From: Membranipora membranacea
Taxonomy: Eukaryota; Bryozoa; Gymnolaemata; Cheilostomatida; Membraniporidae
Assembly: GCA_914767715.1 (NCBI GenBank)
Contig: OU612071.1
Coordinates: 27,465,681-27,529,680 of the forward strand
Length of the DNA stretch: 64,000 nt
Direction: 5' to 3'
Shown here: one piece after another, positions 44,899 to 56,695 of the stretch
How positions within the stretch are numbered: position 1 is the stretch's first letter
Layout of the letters: each line of letters opens with the position of its first letter
Program-made: the position numbers and the translations under genes
The notes under the pieces: generated by a model
What the model saw: only the letters and a program-made list of their open reading frames with translations
Told to the model about the DNA's origin: nothing
The model's database searches: none

Positions 44899-46110
44899 AC
44901 TGTTCAAGAATTATTTGAGACAGAAATCAACGGAACAGCCCAGCAGTGTGCTAGTGATGGGCCTCTTGAGGTAGCAGCTGGCGGGAGATGTGATTCGCCA
45001 GGTCACTGCGACATGTATGGCAACGTCACATTATGGATAGCAGGACCACTAAGATAGTCGCAACATCTTTGTGTAAGGTTAGAGGATGTTGTCATAATAA
45101 CACATTTTCTACCATTATAGTTATGATGTTAAAGGAATTATGGGTAAATGAACTCCAATCTATAATGCCGACCAACAAAAAAAGACCATATTTTGCAATA
45201 ATCGTGGCACATTGCTATTGCACTTTATCGGCATCATAATACGTAACATAACATATATATATATATATATATATATACTTACATATGTTTAAAATCTACA
45301 TGTATGCCGTTATTTCCATTGCCCATTAGAGTACAGAAGTGGAGAATGTTTCAAATAGAATGGAAACAGAAGAAGTAAAATGGTGCAAGCAGCAGATGGA
45401 TGCCATGAAAATAGCAGTAAAGTCAATAACAACTGACTGAAATAGAAGTGTGGCTAAGTGTGTAAGAGAAGAGTGGCAGGACGCGGAACTTTACTCTGAT
45501 GTTTGGCACATAGCCAAAGGTGAATATATGTTAGTGAATAATGAAAATATATCATGAATTGCGTGCTTGAGGAGTCCTTACTGTTGTAGAATACAATGAG
45601 ATAACTCCTATACTAATATTTAGGAGTTGCTATCTTAAGTGCCATGACCTCACAACTCCAGACATTTATGTTATAACCATACACCAGGATTAGATTGAAG
45701 CAGCTTTTTACATGACTGTATGCCATGGTGGATATATCTCCTACAACTGCAGATCACCACAACATCAGCGAAACCTACACCCACTTGTTACTTGGTCCAC
45801 GAGCAATATCGGAGCAAATTAATCTTCTTTCAGGTATTAAAATGAACATTTCATAGCAGGCCAATATAAGAGTACTCAGATCGAGATCGAGAGTATCACA
45901 AACCATTTATGCTGGTTCGTGACTTTGCGTGTGGAAAGGGGTCTATCAGTTGGCTGCTTTCATCAGCATTTTTAACCACACAACTGATATTCATGTTCCT
46001 GACAGTGTATTGTTCACAGAATGTGGCCGACAACGGTTCCAGCACCATGGCTGGGTATGAGCCCAGGGGGGGACTCACCAGACAAAACCCCACCATGCTA
46101 GGCCCACCCA
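44899..46110 (+). pseudogene. Uncharacterised DGRxDSPGH-type transposase relic
   Basis: Exon 1 (44899-45077, acceptor atctttag, donor near gttaga) encodes EVAAGGRCDSPGHCDMYGNV. After a one-base shift it encodes TLMDSRTTKIVATSLCK. Exon 2 (45330-45519) encodes SNRMETEEVKWCKQQMDAMK, then SITTD, TGA, NRSVAKCVREEWQDAEL and DVWHIAK. Many invertebrate genomes carry predicted proteins with D-G-R-x-D-S-P-G-H-x-x-x-Y, then (T/S)-L-M-(D/E)...S-N-x-M-E-x-E-G...S-(L/I)-T-T-D-R...D-x-W-H-x-(A/S)-K, which I take for a DDE-type transposase, perhaps Kolobok-like. A weak H-x-x-D-x-H...F-x-x-C segment near 45960-46040 may be its continuation. Two stops or shifts mark it as dead. Confidence 0.6.
45250..45281 (+). 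repeat. (AT)n microsatellite
   Basis: About 14 AT dinucleotides lie between the two exons of the transposase relic. Confidence 0.9.
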
Positions 46111-46119
46111 CAAAGCCAC

Positions 46120-48900
46120 TAACACCTAACACTGCTTTGCTTGATTTGACTACATTACCCTTTCCACTGTGTCCGTTGGACTCATATTCACCCCTATTTT
46201 TGCTAATCCAGGCCCCTTACTTCAGCACCCCTTAACACCACCACATGCTAGATGTTTCATTTCTTCAGAGCTAAAGAGCATGCTTGTGAAGATATGGATG
46301 CATCGCAGTATAATTGTTTGAACCAGTACAAAACCATGCATAGATTTTTGAGATTTTTATCCTCAAGTTATGGCTATATGTACAAGTACCATTTAAATAT
46401 TCTTCAAAAAGCAGCATGATAATGTTAATACTTTTTGAGTTATATTTACCTGTAGATGTTTATGGTCCTATATCCGGTTTCATCCAACTATGCTTGTTTA
46501 ATACCTTTAGTTGTTACTTTTAAAAAAAATACAAACCCCTGCTATCATTGCTGTAGCGTCCTAAAATGAGTAGGGGTGTAGAGTCTGTTGTGTACATTTT
46601 AAGACAAAGGTTTTTAAAAACTCGATTAAAAATCGCTGACAGTGATTGGACTTGACAGTCAGCTAAAAAACTAGCAGTTGATATGACGTCAGCAATTGAA
46701 CTGCAGCATGATTTTGGTATGTGTCCATACAATGTACATAGGTGTTAGATAAAAACACATCTTTATATTCTTGTCACAGACATAACGGATGTATTAACTG
46801 TACCACATTGGTGATACAAGTTAGCTATTTTGATAAATGACGACTGGTGGACAGCGTGCAGGGAAAACAATGTGCGCTCACAATTAGCAAGTTACAAAAA
46901 ATAAATGTTCACAGATTAAATTGAATCAAGGTGTAAACTACTACGATTCATTAGTTGCACCTGATTTCTTTAATGCTCGACCTTCATCTTGCTGATGAAA
47001 TATAAAAAGGGTCACTGTTTCTCTTTCAGTAATTCATTACCATTTCAGTTTTTGCACTAAATTCCTGCTTGATTCCATCTAGCCATCAGAAATTAGTAAC
47101 CATCATCATTAATTTACACAATTATTTTGGGGAGTTGCTCTTGCGTTGATTCTATATAATAATTTAGTCAACGTTCAATCTAGCACTTTCTAGATTCATT
47201 CCAAGATTTTCGACATTCATGCCAGTCTACGTTCAGTCCAGCTTATTTCAGTCCTGCCGGCGTTCATTCAAGCGGACGTTCATTCCAATCCCCTGAGCAC
47301 ACCAGCATATGATATGATCAAATTCTAGGGTGCATGACCTGCTATGCCGATTTGTAATTTAACAAGAATGGCCAAGAATTTGATCTCACATAATAATTGT
47401 ATTTTTGTTTCGCCAATTCTTGTTGGGAATTGTATCTTTAGTCTTCTGAAGAGAAGACTATATACTATTCTGCATTTAATCAATATCAAGTCACCAACAA
47501 GGAGTGAGTGCGAGCGGAGAGCAGCAAGACTCATAGCTAAATCCTCCAGTAAACCTGGCGAAGTGCACATTTGGGACAAATTTAATAGAAATAGATCACA
47601 GCATTGTTTTTTCTTGTACGAAAAGAAGACAACATGGATTAATTATCCCTCTAAAATGTTTCATCTTAAGGATGTTATGGCAAGTTATTTTGATATCGGT
47701 CTAAGTTCACTATTTTAACAAATAATATAACTCACTGGTGTAAATATGATTTTCAGTTACCTAATTTTTAAGCTTTGTAATTCTCAAGTTTGTCAACCTA
47801 AAAAAAATAAAACAGAAAATACCTTAAGTTGAACAAAACTAGCCTTGTCACGCGGTGACGGTTTTGGTTTTCAGACAGTTTCGATATGCAATACTAGAAC
47901 CCCTCCAAGTACTGGAGTGAGGGTTAACATGAAAGGCTAATCATTGTTCAATAGATAATTTCACTGAGTAAAAACCTTCAACATGAAACAAATAAATAGT
48001 ATGCGTTACAGCATGTTGTGATGCCATAATCTTAACAATATTTTAATTGACCAGCTAATGTAGACAGCGCAACGACCAAATTGTGTTAGATATGCTTACA
48101 AAAGCTTAGTCTTTGGTTTACATGTATAATTTACCAAGTATCATCTGAGCCGTGTCTGCTTTAAATGGCCACCCTTATTTAACAGCATAGGTTCTTCAAT
48201 GCAATCATATATATGTTCAATTGTTCACACGCTTATTGGTGATCACCACTTGCAGTTAGTATTGCAGGTAGTTGTCCCTTCTTTTTGCAAGTGGAACCAA
48301 TTCTAATGTTTCAAACTGTTGATATGGTAAAAGCAGGAAGGGTCCCTGATCAAAGCAAATAATTGTTGTGACTTGAATAATAAACATTGTCATCTCGGAA
48401 ATGATTGTGTGCGTGAATATACATAGAGTGAGAATTTTCAATACATTGTTTGGTGGTTGATTGATAAAAGCTTGTAGACCAGTAAAACAATATTTACTGA
48501 AAGCCATGTGGCGGATAACATAATTATGATGTAAGCTTGATGTTGTAGAGTGATAGGGCCAATGACCATTAATATGATAATCTCTTCAGCCAAGGCGGTG
48601 ATTAAATGGTTCAAAACTTTTGAGAATTGGCATAGGCACTATTAATTTGTTTTGTCGGAGAAGTAGTTTATAACAAGAAGGCAATTTAGTTGAAATCAAC
48701 CACTTGGACTAACTTGTGCAACAAAAAACACAAATCAAAATCAACCTGCTACTAATAAAGTCACATATCCAATTCCAAAGCTACTTTCTCCAGTGTTGGC
48801 TGGATGTGAACATTGTTAAGGTATTTGTGCAATGTGAACGGCTTAGCCTGAAAAAATATGGCTACTAGGCTACAAAAGGAAAACTATGTGGTGAGCACTT
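46120..48900. other. No convincing gene
   Basis: Frames at 45909-46235 and 47344-47718 (124 aa, + strand, with an antisense frame also open) have no recognised domain. Around 47165-47300 an irregular repeat of gttcattc/gttcaatc motifs occurs. Confidence 0.35.
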
Positions 48901-48904
48901 TTGT

Positions 48905-49238
48905 GGTGGGAAAACAGCACTGTGGTTAATTGTCCTGGTGGGAAAATTGTTCGGTGGGAAATTGTTCTCTTGGGAATACTTTTTGGTGGGAAAACGGTCT
49001 GGTGGAAAATGGCTTGTTGAGAACATGTCTAGGTGGAAAAATGGATTGGTGGGAAAATGTCCAGGTGGGAAACTAGATTGGTGGGAAAACATTCAGGTGG
49101 GAAAATGGCACAGTGGGAAATCAACCAGGTGGGATAATGGCTCGGTGGAAAAATGTCCAGGTGGGATAACAGCAGAATGGGATTAACTGAAGGTGGGGAA
49201 ATGGTTTGGTGGGAAAATGACATTGGGAAAATGGGGCG
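48905..49238 (+). repeat. 16-bp minisatellite, about 20 copies
   Basis: Each unit starts ggtgggaaaa and is followed by six variable bases. The period is 16, with rare 14- to 18-base units. Copies are degenerate, implying an old array. It creates long spurious open frames on both strands (SFPPGHFPTN-like on the minus strand). Confidence 0.9.
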
Positions 49239-49239
49239 G

Positions 49240-50530
49240 ATTCGTTGGATTCAAGTATGATAAGGCTATGTACCTTACGGAGAGAGAGTAAAATATGTAA
49301 GTCAAAAATTTACAATACAATAAAATTCATGGTAGAAATCGACAACAAATATTCTTGGTTGCTCCCAATGATTGCTCATATAAAACGAAAGACATAAAAT
49401 GATGGTAATGCAATAAGAGGATGATAACAATATCTCTGCATAGCTAACACTCTCATAACAGGGAAAATATTCAAGCGGATAAAACATAATATTTTCAGCT
49501 GATGGAGATAGACATTGTAGGGAAGGCCTTCAACTTTAAAACAGGGTAGGAGAGGCTTCACATCTCAGTTCATGCATTTCTTGGGATGTTTAAGTTTACA
49601 TACTCGGAGCCAAACTCTAACAACAAACAACAAAATCATAACTTTGTACCAGAGTTTTCGAAATTACTGTCGTGCAGTATTTTGTAAGTTCACATAGTTG
49701 TGAAACATTGACCAAATTCTAAGTTAGGCAGATCATCTGCTTTGACACGCAGCCTTACACTGCAGAGAGGATCAATCAGATAGTGACAACATTGAATGAT
49801 GTTCTACTGGACTGGATGACTTACTGGAGTGACAGTCCAATATGTAAGTTAACACTTCAGCAATGTACATAACAAATAATGAGGTAATAAAAGTTGACGG
49901 AATCGATATGTATCCAAGCCGATCAATTAAATGATTCAAGAGAGGCTCCAGCAGTGCCATTGAGGAAAAGCGACAAGAGGTGTCATCCTATTGGAAAATC
50001 TCCAAACAGACGGAAAACTGTGATGGAGAATGAGGGCAGCACATGTATAGAATTGAGTGACATGTAGGTTTACTGACTCATATAAACTTGTATATATGGC
50101 GCATACCAATTGTTGCAAAAAATTCCAATCTCTGTTAGCTAACCAAGCTACACCCTTATCCGATGTTAGTACTGTCACTTTGATTGATAATCTGGCTGAG
50201 CCCTGTATTGATTTGAAAATCTGAAGCTAACTGTGAGGCAACTAATGCCGAACTTGAATTGTTAATCGATATAGAAAACCCTGCTATGACTCCCTACAAT
50301 GAAAGGCTTTGCAGAGCAAGACAAGTGCCTTGAAGTTGTAATGAGAGTTTGGTTATTTGAAGTGATGAGCCTTAACGGAACTTAAATTGAAACCAAAGAA
50401 GAAAACCCTTGCTGCCCTAGCACAATGCCCAGATTTAGTTTCAATTGCCCTATCTTTTTGGTCCGTCAGCAGCAGTCCTGGTTCAAACTAGCACCCTCCG
50501 GTTGAACTTGGATCAGAGTTATGTGTCAAT
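49240..50530. other. No gene seen
   Basis: Only short overlapping frames are present. I recognised no domain or repeat. Confidence 0.35.
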
Positions 50531-50539
50531 GTCCTATCG

Positions 50540-50870
50540 AAAAAGACCTCCCAAGACCTGATCAAGGTATATGATTCTTTTGAAGCAGATTTGGAATTGC
50601 GACATGACCAACTTGTAGAGCTTGATGCCGAAGAGGGAAGGCTCGACAAATTTTACCAGACCCAGGCTTAATTGAGTGGAACAGTATTCTGCTATAATTG
50701 AGGTTCGGTTGCAAGGGTATGGGATGCGATCAGCTGCGGCCAAGGCTGTTGAAGCAATCTTCCTTTTAAAAAGCTATCTACTGCCCAAACTTGTTGAGTT
50801 GGTCTCTGCTGGCCCTCCGCCAGAACCGAAGTTCAGAAATTAGCCCCTAGGAGCGAGACCATCGTTACCC
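50540..50870 (+). pseudogene. Possible BEL/Pao-type gag relic
   Basis: A helical charged stretch DSFEADLELRHDQLVELDAE is followed, after stops and a frame change, by SYLLPKLVELVSAG. BEL/Pao and related gag proteins have a helical segment before a (V/I)-x-L-P-K-L-x-L-P-x-F-x-G strand. The F-x-G-D end is missing and no further pol motif was found, so the call is weak. Confidence 0.25.
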
Positions 50871-51135
50871 AAACTACAACCGTGAGTCATTTAAAGGAGT
50901 AGTCAGAAGCCGATCACTACAATACATTGGTTTGACTTTCGATATGGTTGATATCTGATTTACCAGCAGTTATTTAAAATAGGATAATTGGTGAGAAAAG
51001 TCTCATCCCCTCTGTTTTTGACTTGGGGAAACAGGCAGCAAATTAGGCAAGATTCTAAACAGTATTGTATGACAGAGCCTTGTCTCCACGGTACTTTGTA
51101 ATTTGTCTTTGACAAAAATTACCAAAATAAAATCT

Positions 51136-51489
51136 CTATCTATAGGAATAGAAGGAGAGCAACGCCGATTGCCTGAAGTTCGAAAGACACCCGAGGAAAA
51201 AACAGAGCAAAATTACAGAACAACATAATTCTGTTCGAAGCTGGGGGTGATTGAGGATGGATCTGTCAGTGTAGCAGATGGGATAATTCTCAGCCAACCA
51301 CATATTAACAAGATAATCAAGGTAGTTTAGCAGGTAGAAAATATGTCGATGCCATCGGACAGACTTTAAGACTGCGGATTGAGTAAGAAGACCAACATGA
51401 TCAATGTAATTGCCCAATAACGGAGTAGTGCCAGCTATAATAGTCAAGTTGAGCTCTTCACCCACATAAATTTGATGTACAGCACACAT
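51136..51489 (-). CDS. Unassigned 117-aa frame
   Basis: The minus-strand frame includes LGNYIDHVGLLTQSAVLKSV, then HIFYLLNYLDYLVNMWLAEN, then a hydrophobic Cys-containing stretch CCSVILLCFFLGCL. It may be a membrane-associated fragment. The D-H/x-x-L-L-x-x...L-K pattern is faintly like the C-terminal part of PEX11 proteins, but key features cannot be confirmed. It may equally be a chance frame in old repeat DNA. Confidence 0.2.
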   Translation of the reverse strand: MCAVHQIYVGEELNLTIIAGTTPLLGNYIDHVGLLTQSAVLKSVRWHRHIFYLLNYLDYLVNMWLAENYPICYTDRSILNHPQLRTELCCSVILLCFFLGCLSNFRQSALLSFYSYR

Positions 51490-51919
51490 TGAATTATACT
51501 AGAAGACCTGAATCAATAGCTGGCCTCATAGACATGCCTGTCCATGTCTAGTCTGCAATGAAACTACCAAGCAGACAATCAGCCAAATTTTCTATGGCCA
51601 TCGTGAAAGGAGTTATATAGCAGCAATGAACTGAGGTTTAGTTCATTGATAGCAGACAGCTTCATCATAAAAAAAAACAGAAATTGCTCAGAATAACCTC
51701 ACCTCTAAAGCACACAGACCCAGGAAAAAATAAAGTGTGAAAAAGAAGTAATGATCACTCAGGTTCACAGATAAAAAAGGGGCAAAATAAAGAGATAGGA
51801 AAAGATGGAAGATTAAAATATCTATTTAGATCTTACATCACACACATCTACACACACACTGGCATCAAACATTTACTCATAGTCCCCTGTAGCTGTCATC
51901 AGTCACAACCAAACCTATT

Positions 51920-52070
51920 GGCAGGCAGGCAGGCAGGCAGGCGGGCGGGCGGGCAGGCAGGCGGGCGGGCGGGCGGGCGGGCGGGCGGGCGGGCGGGCGG
52001 GCGGGCAGGCAGGCAGGCAGGCAGGCAGGCCGGCAGGCAGGCAGGCAGGCTGGCAGGCAGGCAGGCAGGC
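51920..52070 (+). repeat. (GGCA/GGCG)n microsatellite
   Basis: A 151-base pure tetranucleotide tract switches between ggca and ggcg units in blocks, with two single-base variants near the right end (ccgg, ctgg). It generates false open frames on both strands. Confidence 0.95.
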
Positions 52071-52547
52071 ACTCCTCTACTCCATGTTCATAATTACAGG
52101 CAGACAGAGACTTCATTGCTCCTTGTTGCTCAACCTTTCACTGTTCACCGCCTCAGCCCAGTCATCCACAGCTTGAGCATGGAATGGCTACTGCTAGGTT
52201 GAAGTTCATACATGTATTGGCTAATATGATTGGACGAAAATGACACAACAATAAGATATTTTAGTTACAGGTGCAGACAACTCCAGATTTGAAACAAAAA
52301 CCACAAACAAGTCCATCTAGACTAGCATTGATATTGATGGAGGTGTGTGGGCAAATGACTTGACAAGCGAAGATTGTTTTGACAGGCTAGTAACAACTTG
52401 CATATTGCATGGTAGCTAAGGAGTGAATTGTGCAGGCTTGGCTTGTGTTTTATTATATTATAACTTATAAGATTTCATACTCACCTGACAAAAGGCTCAA
52501 AATGCAAAATCAGCAGACATGATCTGTCGGATTGAGGTTTTTAATTG

Positions 52548-52654
<107 letters not shown>

Positions 52655-52659
52655 GACTG

Positions 52660-54150
52660 GCTGCGATTTAATTTTAGCATTTCATATGTCCAGGTTAGAA
52701 CAAATGTTTGAGATTGATATAAGCTGGTCAGATCAAACTAAAAACTTATATCAGGGCCAAACCAAAGCTTTGTATATATTTTTAAAGCTCAAGTGATTCA
52801 GATAAGGTTTTTGTTGTGGATTCTGATATCTTGCGGTACATTTTTCCTAATTCACAACAAGCTATCTTTATAATCATCAAGGGGATCTTACAATGGGGAT
52901 GTGTGTATGATGTCATAAAAACTAATTGTATCAACCACCTTGCCCGAAAATCGCCTGTCATTTGGTCTTTCAATTAGACAGTGTCATTCGAAAATTCCCA
53001 CAGAATAATGGCTATCCGTCTCATCTAATGTTATGAAATCATTAGAACTTAACATGCGCTGACATTATCGGTATCTTAAAATTAATTCAGAATGGTAATC
53101 GAAGCTGGGCTCTCAACCCTGTGTGTTTAGAGAATTTCTGCTATCAATATATTGGCTCTTGTTGTTGCATGTGACAATTTGAAACAGATCTGTGCCAGTC
53201 TTCAATGGATTGAACTTCTCTACCTACAAAGAAGCAGGTCAGATGGATCCAACTTTATGTAACAGTTCTTAATGGATGGTATAGTTTATATTACAGGAGG
53301 GATAACTCTTGTGAGCATTATATTTGTGCAAGTTTTCCCTCCGGCACCTGTTGACCGTGCTGTGCATGTTCAAACTGTTGAGACCGAAGATCGTCGATGC
53401 AGCATGGACCTGAATTAGTTCACAATCAGACAGAGTACCTAAACCTGGAAAACATCGGGAATCTGTAATTTGAAATTACTTAGGCCTCAATATAGTAATG
53501 GTTTCAGTATCCCATTTCCCTGAATTCTGGGAAATGCCTCTCTAGTATTTATATCACTGTAGAGTATTTCACAAGATTATCCTGCAGGCAAAATGCCGGT
53601 TGATATTAGATTTTGACATAGAGTCTGAGGGCTAGAACTCAGGCTCAACAAACATTGTTATAGTATTTCTGTAGATTCATGACTATACAGAGTATAATAA
53701 GTCTGCAAAGTTATCTTCACTTTCAACATGAGGACATGACTATGCTTCTATCAGATTATTTTAGAATACCTCGAGAATGGAATTCAATCTCCAATGCTAG
53801 AATCTCCAATGTTAGTTAGACTACTCAAATAAATGTCATGTTATAATTTGAGGGCCAAATAACATCACTCTAGAATCGTGACGATAACAGATTGACAACA
53901 AGACAATGGTTCCAAGTAAGTAATCATACAATGTAAGATTAGCTGATGTGAAGTTCTTTATTCTGACTGCGAGTTGAAAAGGAAGTAAAAGTTATATTTT
54001 TTAAGTGAATCGAGTCACACAGTACTTTATTAAAAGATAAGTTTCGATTTGGAAAATAAACAAAAGGTGCTACGGTATGTGTTAAAAGAAAAGTCAATTT
54101 TTAAAGTGGCATAAAATTAGATTCAAATTCAAAAATGGTTAATGTTAGGT
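52660..54150. other. No gene seen
   Basis: AT-rich DNA between the microsatellite and the poly(A) signal of the minus-strand peptide gene. No domain was recognised. Confidence 0.4.
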
Positions 54151-54159
54151 ATTCCTTCT

Positions 54160-54165
54160 TTTATT
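54160..54165 (-). terminator. Poly(A) signal of the left peptide gene
   Basis: AATAAA on the minus strand, about 60 bases after the stop codon at 54225-54227, in the expected place. Confidence 0.6.
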
Positions 54166-54224
54166 TGTCCTTGACAATTATACTTTTGACAATTATCATC
54201 AGTGTACATCATGAATGTATAATT

Positions 54225-56572
54225 CTAACGTCTCTTTCCCTTGAAGGTATAACGCAGGTGCACTCCTCCATCACGAATTCCGATGTGCCCGTTATGTTGC
54301 CCGTTGTTAGATTCGAAACCGATACCACGGTTGCCTATGTACCAGTTATCTCCAAGTGTGATTCTCCTGTTAACACAAAATAATGTGATAAACAATATTT
54401 TTACATTCAGGTGTGCGATAAATAAAAAGTCATACACGACATAAAATAAATACATTCAAATGTAGCAGGGTGATTTAAAAAACTTCGAAGGAGATTTAAC
54501 ATCTACACATTTTCTTATACCATTGCTTAGCTATTAATCAGACTAAGGGAACCCAGAGAACCCTGTGTGCACCAAATCCGCCATAAAATAAAGACATGAA
54601 AAATTCTTTTTTTGCTGGAAAACCAAGTGGTATTTCCAGGGTTTATCTCCCTTGCCGAAAGTGGAGACAGAAGAGAAGAGGAAGTATGGGCAACAAATAA
54701 AAAGAGCTATACTACCTTATGATACTTTCTAAGCTTACTACCTCTACTGCATATTTTGAGCTTATGCTTGAGGGGGAACTTTGAAACCAATACTCAATCT
54801 TTCATCTTGAGAACCTGCGAGGTTGTGTATCTTTTTTGGGACCTTTCAAATGATATATGGTGTCACTGAAGTTTTAATTTCTGGTTATAGTGAAGAAAAA
54901 CCGGATTTTATTTATTAAATAGCATAAAAAAATATTGTGTAACCCAAAACATTGATAAATTATTATATAATGTATTACTTACGTTGGATATGGTGCCTGG
55001 GTAACAAGGTCCCTAAAAAAAGAAAGTAAAAGATGTAAACAATATTATTTGAATTCAGCCTGATGTGACATCAAAAGACAAGCATGCCAAAAAGGGGGTA
55101 CTTTCCCTCACAGCAGCAAGTTGATTCAAATAAAGTGCAGACAAACTGGACATGAAGGCTACCCAAGAACCACTGCATGTTACAGTCATGCATTTGCTCA
55201 TGATGAAGATATGTCAGATTCGCATGGTTAAAAATTCACTGCAATTCTTGTTATGAATTATTGTTGGTGGATGAAATGCCTCTCGTAAGGGAAGGTAATC
55301 TCTCATTCTCTGCATTATGATGTCAATGTCGCCGAGAAGTGATTTCTTCTTGTTTTGCACTTTCTGGAGACTGTGACTTCATAATGCACTTTCTTCACCA
55401 TCAATAATTCATGCCAAGTAGAGCATTGATTTTTTACCATGCAAATTTTATACAACTTTATCATAATACGTAACTGCCTGAAAATAACATGCAGCGGTCT
55501 TTGGGTAGGCTTTCACTTGCTATATGTATATATATGTATTATATACTGCGTTGCACAAAAAATGTGATGCATAAAGTCTGTTCTATTAGATTACTTGACT
55601 GGACATCTGAAAAATAAATTGTTATTGGAAAACTTACCGAAAATTAAATTGTTCCATTGTACGTGGAGTCCTATAAAAAGAAATGAAATGTGTGAACAAA
55701 ACACAATGTGAGGAACCTTTCTTAATACAATGTGACGTGACATCAAAAGACAATCATGCCACAAAGGGGAACTTTTCACTGCAGCAGCGAGTTGAATCAA
55801 TTAATTTCAAGGGTAGGCGAACTGGACTCACTTGCTATATATATTTACTGTGTTGCAAAACATGAGATGATTGAATTATTATCTGATTGATCACTTACTC
55901 GGACTCTGAACTCAGACTATCTAGGAATTGGTTCTCCCTATAAAAAGAAGTTAAACTGTTTTAACAAGAAATAATGTGATGAATAATATTTTTGAATTTA
56001 GTTTGACATGAAATCAAAAACATATGCACTCATAAATGGGATCATTCCACTGCAGCAGCGAGTTGATTAAAAAAAAAGATTCACAATGCTGGCAAACTGG
56101 ACTTGACCTGTTATGCAGCTTAATATATACTTTGCCACACCAAAGATCTGATGAATAAATCATTAACTACTATATTATACTTACAAGTAAAAAAAATCCT
56201 GAGGGCTTCTAAAAAAGAAATAAAGTGTGGTTAATATTACCCCGATGATCAGAGCACACACACATATTCATCAAAAATTCTGATAATAATTCAGGCTGAA
56301 TCTATACAAGTTAATTTCCCTAATTACTGACTACCTAACTTTCAATCAACAAGAATGAGTGTATACTGTCAACCATCTCTCATCACATTATCTAAGCAGT
56401 TGAGAATGTAAGTACACATATATCGATCTGTGTATGCAGCAAAATAGGATCATAAATTAATCAATTGCACTTACACGTTGAAGGAATGTCTCTTAGTTCT
56501 CTTCAGAGGGTGAGCAGAGCTCATAACAAGTAGAGCAAAGAAAGTGATACAGAATATTCTAAGCATCTCCAT
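54225..56572 (-). CDS. Secreted prepropeptide gene, six exons, 121 aa
   Basis: Exons on the minus strand: 56572-56475 (ATG), 56208-56185, 55937-55899, 55670-55638, 55012-54983, 54366-54225 (TAG). Lengths are 98, 24, 39, 33, 30 and 142 nt. Every intron has GTAAGT-type or good donors (gtaagt in all five), acceptors like tttctttttatag, and phase 2, so all four microexons can be skipped without a frame change. Total CDS is 366 nt. Residues 1-20 are a signal peptide (MEMLRIFCITFFALLVMSSA), followed by the dibasic LKRTKR. Microexon residues are SPQDFFYL-like and acidic. The last exon is Gly-rich (GDNWYIGNRGIGFE) and ends GKRR, which could be an amidation plus trimming signal. No family was recognised. 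It may be a hormone-like, antimicrobial or structural secreted peptide. Confidence 0.75.
54960..56230 (-). repeat. Tandem exon-intron modules in the peptide gene
   Basis: Each microexon lies in a repeated module: acceptor block ctataaaaagaa, then an intron with aatgtga..aatatttttgaat, gacatcaaaagacaagcatgcc or a variant, gcagcagcgagttgatt and gcaaactgga. The modules around 55.0, 55.7 and 55.95 kb align well, and traces of the same intron start occur near 54.38 kb. The gene therefore grew by duplicating [microexon + intron] units. Confidence 0.75.
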
Positions 56573-56670
56573 AATGATGAGAGTATTGAAACTTTCTAGA
56601 CAAGTCACTCTGTACAATGATGTGTCTCTCTGTAAGACGTTGTGTGGCCCGTTCTGAGGTGAGCTGCTGC

Positions 56671-56681
56671 CTTTTATATAA
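56671..56681 (-). promoter_or_regulatory. TATA box of the left peptide gene
   Basis: TATATAAAAGGCAGCAG on the minus strand, about 100 bases before the ATG. The right paralog has TATAAAAGGCAGCAG in the same place, and the 5' UTRs (ttgtacagagtgac near the middle) are also alike. Confidence 0.75.
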
Positions 56682-56695
56682 AAAGTACAAGGAAA

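Noticed and set aside
49029-49223. Repeated Pro/His protein on the minus strand over the minisatellite
   Set aside because: Explained by the 16-bp tandem repeat.
51136-51489. Firm PEX11 or BEL/Pao pol assignment for the 117-codon frame
   Set aside because: Only faint patterns fit, and neither reading gives an uninterrupted set of family landmarks.
51877-52202. Long frames over the GGCA/GGCG tract on both strands
   Set aside because: A pure tetranucleotide repeat leaves several frames open. There is no coding evidence outside it.
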